From positions 124,001-188,000 of the forward strand of contig JADJUF010000021.1 in assembly GCA_016717005.1 (NCBI GenBank): 64,000 nt of DNA, in the 5' to 3' direction. Below, in pieces: positions 58,954 to 64,000 of this stretch (positions are counted from its first letter, which is position 1; each line of letters opens with the position of its first letter). Under the pieces are notes generated by a model. It was given only the letters and a program-made list of their open reading frames with translations, did not search any database and was not told where the DNA came from. Origin of the DNA: Myxococcales bacterium (GTDB lineage: Bacteria; Myxococcota_A; Polyangia; Haliangiales; Haliangiaceae). The translations under genes and the position numbers were made by a program.

Positions 58954-61224
58954 ATGAAGGTCGCGTTCACTCACAACCTCCGGCTCACCGACGTCCGCCA
59001 CTCCGAGAAGGAGGCCGAGTTCGACAGCGTCGACACGGTGAACGCCATCGCGACCGCGATCGAGGCCGCCGGCCACGAGGTCGAGAAGGTCGAGGTGTCG
59101 GGCCCGGCCTCGACCCTGCTCGAGCGGCTCGAGGCCATCGACCCCGACCTCATCTTCAACACCGCCGAGGGCCAGCAGGGCAAGCTGCGCGAGGCGCTGT
59201 ACCCGGCCCTGTTCGAGGAGCTCGGCATCCCCTACACCGGGTCCGACGCGTACGCCAACGCGGTGACGCTCGACAAGTGGATGACCAAGCTGCTGGTCGG
59301 CCGGGCCGGCGTCGACACGCCGCGGGCGTGCCTGGTCAACCCGCGCAACTTCGACGCGGTCGTCGAGCGCGGCCCCGGGTTGTCGTTCCCGGTGATCGTC
59401 AAGCCCAACCACGAGGGCTCGAGCAAGGGCATCTACACCGGCGGCCCCGGCGCGGCGGGCCGCGACGGCTCGGTCGTGCGCGAGGCCAAGGATCTCGGCG
59501 CGGTGCTCAAGGCGGCCCTGCGCAGCTACCCCGACGGCGTCCTGGTCGAGGAGTACGTCGAGGGCACCGACATCCTGATCGGCTACATCGAGGGCGTCGG
59601 CCACGACGCCGGCATCCTGGCGCCGGTCGAGCTCCTGCTCGAGACCACCGCCGACCGCCCCTACAACGTCTGGGACTACCGGCTCAAGAACGTCGAGCCC
59701 GGCAAGGTCTCGTTCCGGTGCCCGGCCGGCATCCCCCGCGACATCGCCGCGCGCCTGCGCACGATCTCGATCGAGGTCATCCGCACGCTCGGGATGCGCG
59801 ACATCGCGCGCCTCGACTTCCGGGTCGCGCCCGACGGCCGCATCTACTTCCTCGAGGCCAACGCCATCCCGTCGCTGGCGCCGAGCGCGGCGCTGTTCGT
59901 GGCGACCTCGCAGCTCGGCATGGGCTACGGCCAGACCATCGCGTCGATCCTCAACTCGGCGGCGCTGCGCTCGGGCCTGGCCACGGCCAGCCAGCTCGGC
60001 GTCTCGCGCCGGACCAGCCGGGTCCAGCCGATCCGCGTCGGCTTCACCTACAACGTCAAGCGCGACCACGACGGCGACGACGAGGCCGAGTGGGATCCGC
60101 CCGAGACGATCATCGCGATCGCCAACGCGCTGGCCCGCCAGGGCCACATCGTCGTGCACCTCGAGGCCACGCCCGACCTGCCGCGGGTGCTGGCCGAGGC
60201 CGACGTCGACCTGATCTTCAACATCGCCGAGGGCGTCGAGGGCCGCAACCGCGAGGCCCAGGTGCCGGCGCTGTGCGAGCTGCTCGGCGTGCCGTACACC
60301 GGCTCGGACTCGGCGACCCTGGCCATCGCGCTCGACAAGGCGCTGGCCAAGAAGGTGCTGCTGCAGCACGACATCCTGACGCCGAAGTTCCAGCTGATGG
60401 AGTCGCCGCGCGAGCGCCTGTCGCCGGACATGAAGTTCCCGCTGATCGTCAAGCCCAACGCCGAGGGCTCGAGCAAGGGCATCGGCGCGACCAGCGTGGT
60501 CGACACCGAGGAGGAGCTCCGCGCCGCCGTCAAGGTGTGCGTCGAGCGCTACCGCCAGCCGGCGCTGATCGAGGAGTACATCGCCGGCCGCGAGTTCACC
60601 GTCGGCCTGCTCGGCGACAAGCGCCCGCGGGTGCTGCCGCCGATGGAGATCAAGTTCAAGAAGAACACCGAGCGGCCGGTCTACAACTACGAGGTCAAGC
60701 AGGAGTGGGAGGAGCACGTCTTCTACGAGTGCCCCGCCAAGCTGACCGACGCCGAGCAGAAGGCGATGGAGAAGATCGCCCGCGCGACCTTCTGGGCGCT
60801 CGACTGCCGTGACGTCGCCCGCGTCGACCTGCGCATGGACGCCGACGGCCGCATCTACGTGCTCGAGGTCAACCCCCTGCCCGGCCTGACCCCGGGCTAC
60901 TCCGACCTCGTGCTGATCGCCCAGGCCATCGGCATCCAGTACGACCAGCTCATCGCCGAGATCATGGCCGGCGGCCTGCGCCGCATGCGCGAGAAGCGCC
61001 GCGAGGAGCGCGAGAGCGACAAGAAGGAGGCGGCCAAGGCCGCCGCCGACAACGTCGCCGCGAAGTACGAGAAGGCCGCCGAGAAGGCGCTCGACAAGGC
61101 CGCCAAGCGGATGCCGCGGCCGCCGGTGGTGCGCCCGGGCGACAGCGCCCCGCTGACGCAGTCGTCCGACGGCGACTCCGAGCGCACCGTGGTCGCCGTG
61201 GCGCCGCCGCCGACGACGCACTAG
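58954..61224 (+). CDS. Tandem double ATP-grasp (D-Ala-D-Ala ligase-like) fusion
   Basis: 756 residues from ATG 58954. Two full Ddl-like units: residues 1-345 and about 358-675. Each has a Rossmann-like N-lobe (VAFTHNLRLTDVRHSEKEAEFDS; VGFTYNVKRDHDGDDEAEWDPPET), FNTAEG/FNIAEG and GIPYTGSD/GVPYTGSD, a Gly loop (KPNHEGSSKG at 150-159; KPNAEGSSKG at 500-509), the ATP-grasp hinge (VEEYVEGTD; IEEYIAGREF) and the metal-binding end (YFLEANAIPSLAP; YVLEVNPLPGLTP). Only the second matches the canonical N-x-x-PG. A Lys/Glu/Ala-rich tail (about 675-756) follows. Probably joins amino-acid or peptide substrates; substrate unknown. Confidence 0.88.
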   Translation: MKVAFTHNLRLTDVRHSEKEAEFDSVDTVNAIATAIEAAGHEVEKVEVSGPASTLLERLEAIDPDLIFNTAEGQQGKLREALYPALFEELGIPYTGSDAYANAVTLDKWMTKLLVGRAGVDTPRACLVNPRNFDAVVERGPGLSFPVIVKPNHEGSSKGIYTGGPGAAGRDGSVVREAKDLGAVLKAALRSYPDGVLVEEYVEGTDILIGYIEGVGHDAGILAPVELLLETTADRPYNVWDYRLKNVEPGKVSFRCPAGIPRDIAARLRTISIEVIRTLGMRDIARLDFRVAPDGRIYFLEANAIPSLAPSAALFVATSQLGMGYGQTIASILNSAALRSGLATASQLGVSRRTSRVQPIRVGFTYNVKRDHDGDDEAEWDPPETIIAIANALARQGHIVVHLEATPDLPRVLAEADVDLIFNIAEGVEGRNREAQVPALCELLGVPYTGSDSATLAIALDKALAKKVLLQHDILTPKFQLMESPRERLSPDMKFPLIVKPNAEGSSKGIGATSVVDTEEELRAAVKVCVERYRQPALIEEYIAGREFTVGLLGDKRPRVLPPMEIKFKKNTERPVYNYEVKQEWEEHVFYECPAKLTDAEQKAMEKIARATFWALDCRDVARVDLRMDADGRIYVLEVNPLPGLTPGYSDLVLIAQAIGIQYDQLIAEIMAGGLRRMREKRREERESDKKEAAKAAADNVAAKYEKAAEKALDKAAKRMPRPPVVRPGDSAPLTQSSDGDSERTVVAVAPPPTTH

Positions 61225-61339
61225 TATTGATCTCTGCACCCGGTGCGTGGTGCGCGAGGGATGTGGTCTCTACCGGGCGGGGTGCCGTGGGGCGTGAGCG
61301 TGGCGTTATTTCCCGGAGCGTCGGCGCGTGGGCGCCGGC

Positions 61340-61430
61340 GGATTTCGGATTTCGGATTTCGGATTTCGGATTTCGGATTTCGGATTTCGGATTTCGGATT
61401 TCGGATTTCGGATTTCGGATTTCGGATTTC
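61340..61430. repeat. Perfect (GGATTTC)13 heptamer array
   Basis: Thirteen exact tandem copies with no interruption. Located in the 448-bp gene-free stretch 61225-61672, upstream of the histidine kinase. Period 7 would shift any reading frame, and no copy number is protected by coding. Confidence 0.95.
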
Positions 61431-61650
61431 GGATCCGGGTGCGGGGTCCGACTCCGGGTCCGGGTCCGGGTCCGGGTCCGGTTCCGGGTCCGGGTGCGGC
61501 TCCGGCTCCGGTTCCGGCTCCGGGTCCGGCTCCGGGTCCGGGTGCGGCTCCGGCTCCGGTTCCGGGTCCGGATCCGGGTTTGGGTTTGGGTTGGTCCGGC
61601 TCCGGCTCCGGCTCCGGGTGCGGTTCCGGGTGCGGGGGCGGCGCTGGCGC
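61431..61650. repeat. GGGTCC/GGCTCC hexamer array
   Basis: About 220 bp of imperfect period-6 repeat (CCGGGT, CCGGCT, CCGGTT) directly after the heptamer array and ending about 20 bp before the kinase GTG. It adjoins the kinase's ribosome-binding region, so expression effects are conceivable. Same CCGGNN theme as 31786-32036 and 54473-54780. Confidence 0.85.
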
Positions 61651-61672
61651 TGGTTGAGGGTAGGATGAGCGG

Positions 61673-63199
61673 GTGCGCATCGGCACTCGCATCACGGTCG
61701 CGACGGCGCTGTCGGTGACGCTGACCCTGTCGGTGTACGCGGCGTTCGAGGTCCGCGCGCGCGCGGACTCGCGCCAGCGGGCGATCGAGCGCGAGGCGCG
61801 GTCGACGGCGCTGGCCCTGCGGACCACGCTCGAGACCCTGGGCGGCGACATCGATCACGTCGATCCCATCCGCCTGACCCGCGATCTGGGACGCGAGTTC
61901 GGGCGCAGCGGCACCGGCTGGCGCGTCACGATCGTCCCGACCGACGCGCCGGCCGCGCCGGCCAGCCCGGCCGCGACCCGACCGACGCTGTCGCCGACCC
62001 AGGCCCGGCGGCTGGCGGCGCTGAGCGCGGCGCCCCAGCTGGCGCTGCTCGAGCGCGAGCGCGGCGAGCTGGTCCTGGCGCTCCCGCTGCGGGCTCAGTC
62101 GGCGCGCGGCGTCGAGGTGACCGGCATGCTCGAGCTGGCGCGCCCGATCGCCCAGCTCGACGCGGCCTGGACCGACGACCTGTGGCGCGCGGTCGGGTGG
62201 GTGGTCGTGATCACCGCGCTCACGACGACGGCGGTGTTCCTGCTGACGCGCAGCCTGATGACGCGGCCGATGGCCAAGCTCCTCGGCGGCGTCGACGAGG
62301 TCGCCCGCGGCGACCTGTCGCACGCGCTCCTGTCCGAGCGCGACGACGAGATCGGCGCGATCGCGGCCCGCTTCAACGACATGACGTTCTCGCTGCGCGA
62401 GTCCCGCGCCGAGACCCAGCGCTCGGCCGACGCGAAGCACACGCTCGAGCAGCGGCTGGCCCACACCGAGAAGCTCGCGACGATCGGCCAGATCGCCGCC
62501 GAGATCGCGCACGAGGTCGGCACGCCCCTCAACGTCATCGCCGGCCGCGCCCGCGCGACCCACAAGAAGATCGGCGACCCCGAGGCGGTGGCCAAGAACG
62601 TGACGATCATCGAGGAGCAGACCGCGCGGATCACGCGCATCATCCAGCGGCTCCTGGACTTCGCGCGGCGCCGGGTCGGGCCGCCGGGCATGACGCGGGT
62701 GAGCCTCAACGAGATCTCGCTGACGACGATGGAGCTGCTGGGCAGCCAGTTCGCCGCCGCCAAGGTCAAGACCCGGCTGGTCCGCGCCGACGGCCTGCCG
62801 ATGGTGCTCGCCGACAGCGATCGCATCCAGCAGGTGCTGCTCAACCTGCTGATCAACGCCATCCAGGCCATGCCCGACGGCGGCGCGGTCGCGGTCGAGA
62901 CCTCGACCATCACCCGGCAGCGGCCCGGGCTCGAGCTGGCGCCGGAGCAGGCGTTCGTCCGGATCGAGGTCGCGGACACCGGCCCCGGCATCCCGCCCGA
63001 GCGCCGCGACAAGATCTTCGAGCCGTTCTACACCTCCAAGGACGGCCAGGGCGGCACCGGCCTCGGGCTCGCCGTGTGCGCGGGCATCGTCAAGGAGCAC
63101 GACGGCTGGATCGAGGTCGACGACGCCTCCACCGGGGGCGCCGTGTTCCGGATGCTGCTGCCGGCCGCGGCCAGCGAGCGCGCGCGGACCGAGGCCTGA
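61673..63199 (+). CDS. Sensor histidine kinase (HAMP-HisKA-HATPase)
   Basis: 508 residues, GTG start; an ATG eight bases upstream is in another frame. Membrane helices about 7-24 and 172-192 flank a periplasmic sensor loop of ~145 residues with no recognised fold. A HAMP region (PMAKLLGGVDEVARGDLSHALLSERDDEIGAIAARFNDM) is followed by HisKA with His280 (EIAHEVGTPLN), N-box NLLINAIQAM, DTGPGIP, and GGTGLGLA. Followed 39 bp later by its likely partner regulator at 63238. Preceded by tandem arrays that reach to the start. Confidence 0.95.
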   Translation: MRIGTRITVATALSVTLTLSVYAAFEVRARADSRQRAIEREARSTALALRTTLETLGGDIDHVDPIRLTRDLGREFGRSGTGWRVTIVPTDAPAAPASPAATRPTLSPTQARRLAALSAAPQLALLERERGELVLALPLRAQSARGVEVTGMLELARPIAQLDAAWTDDLWRAVGWVVVITALTTTAVFLLTRSLMTRPMAKLLGGVDEVARGDLSHALLSERDDEIGAIAARFNDMTFSLRESRAETQRSADAKHTLEQRLAHTEKLATIGQIAAEIAHEVGTPLNVIAGRARATHKKIGDPEAVAKNVTIIEEQTARITRIIQRLLDFARRRVGPPGMTRVSLNEISLTTMELLGSQFAAAKVKTRLVRADGLPMVLADSDRIQQVLLNLLINAIQAMPDGGAVAVETSTITRQRPGLELAPEQAFVRIEVADTGPGIPPERRDKIFEPFYTSKDGQGGTGLGLAVCAGIVKEHDGWIEVDDASTGGAVFRMLLPAAASERARTEA

Positions 63200-63237
63200 C
63201 CGCGACGGCGAGGCGGTTGTGCGGTAGCGTGGGCGCC

Positions 63238-64000
<763 letters not shown>

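Noticed and set aside
61340..61430. CRISPR array
   Set aside because: Seven-base units without spacers; no cas genes.
61243..61668. Ser/Gly-, Asp/Phe- and Val/Arg-repeat open frames
   Set aside because: Translations of the heptamer and hexamer arrays only.

Overview
The window is very GC-rich bacterial DNA that looks like a chromosome segment from a myxobacterium-like organism (Myxococcota; a Kofleriaceae/Haliangiaceae-type relative is my guess, not demonstrated). Reasons: pervasive G/C third positions, a Hanks-type Ser/Thr kinase with a PEGA-like tail, FG-GAP and glycine-rich lipoproteins, an NtrC-type two-component pair, and bacterial-type informational genes throughout.

Layout. (1) 1-11.7 kb, accessory: a truncated degenerate receiver protein, priA, a small type III/flagellar export-gate set (flhB-like on +; fliO-fliP-fliQ-fliR on -), a beta-lactamase-fold lipoprotein between them, and two convergent lipoprotein genes, one broken by two frameshifts. 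(2) 11.7-31.6 kb, all on -: the str-S10-spc-alpha supercluster, transcribed rpsL-rpsG-fusA-tuf-rpsJ-rplD...secY-map-rpmJ-rpsM-rpsK-rpsD-rpoA-rplQ, ending at a clear intrinsic terminator. rplC is absent between rpsJ and rplD, and adk and infA are absent around secY-map-rpmJ. (3) 31.6-41.5 kb: an accessory block (kinase/FG-GAP/TPR-PEGA operon, an Imm21-like protein, lipoprotein and unknown genes) between rpoC and rpsL, which are adjacent in many bacteria. (4) 41.5-56.7 kb, all on -: tRNA-Thr, tRNA-Tyr, tRNA-Gly, tRNA-Thr, tuf2 (frameshifted), tRNA-Trp, secE, nusG, rplK, rplA, rplJ, rplL, rpoB, rpoC. (5) 56.9-64 kb: a TPR lipoprotein, a YjbQ/UPF0047 protein, a tandem double ATP-grasp (Ddl-like) fusion, and a histidine kinase followed by an NtrC-family regulator cut by the window end.

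The translation and transcription genes form two polar operons with strong sigma-70-like promoters in front of the tRNA-tuf2 unit and rpsL. Three kinds of non-coding structure recur: (a) a two-hairpin element abutting stop codons of several ribosomal-protein genes; (b) a 68-bp conserved hairpin-plus-TTTT element downstream of two minus-strand genes; (c) long CCGGNN-type hexamer arrays in three intergenic regions, one adjoining a perfect 13-copy heptamer array. There is also a 31-G homopolymer between rpoB and rpoC.

The most unusual items are the export gate whose FlhB homologue lacks the NPTH autocleavage motif, the fused double Ddl-like enzyme, the missing rplC, and the EF-G in the fusA position with an altered domain IV. 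Several frameshifts sit at homopolymers or single-base differences and could be sequencing errors.
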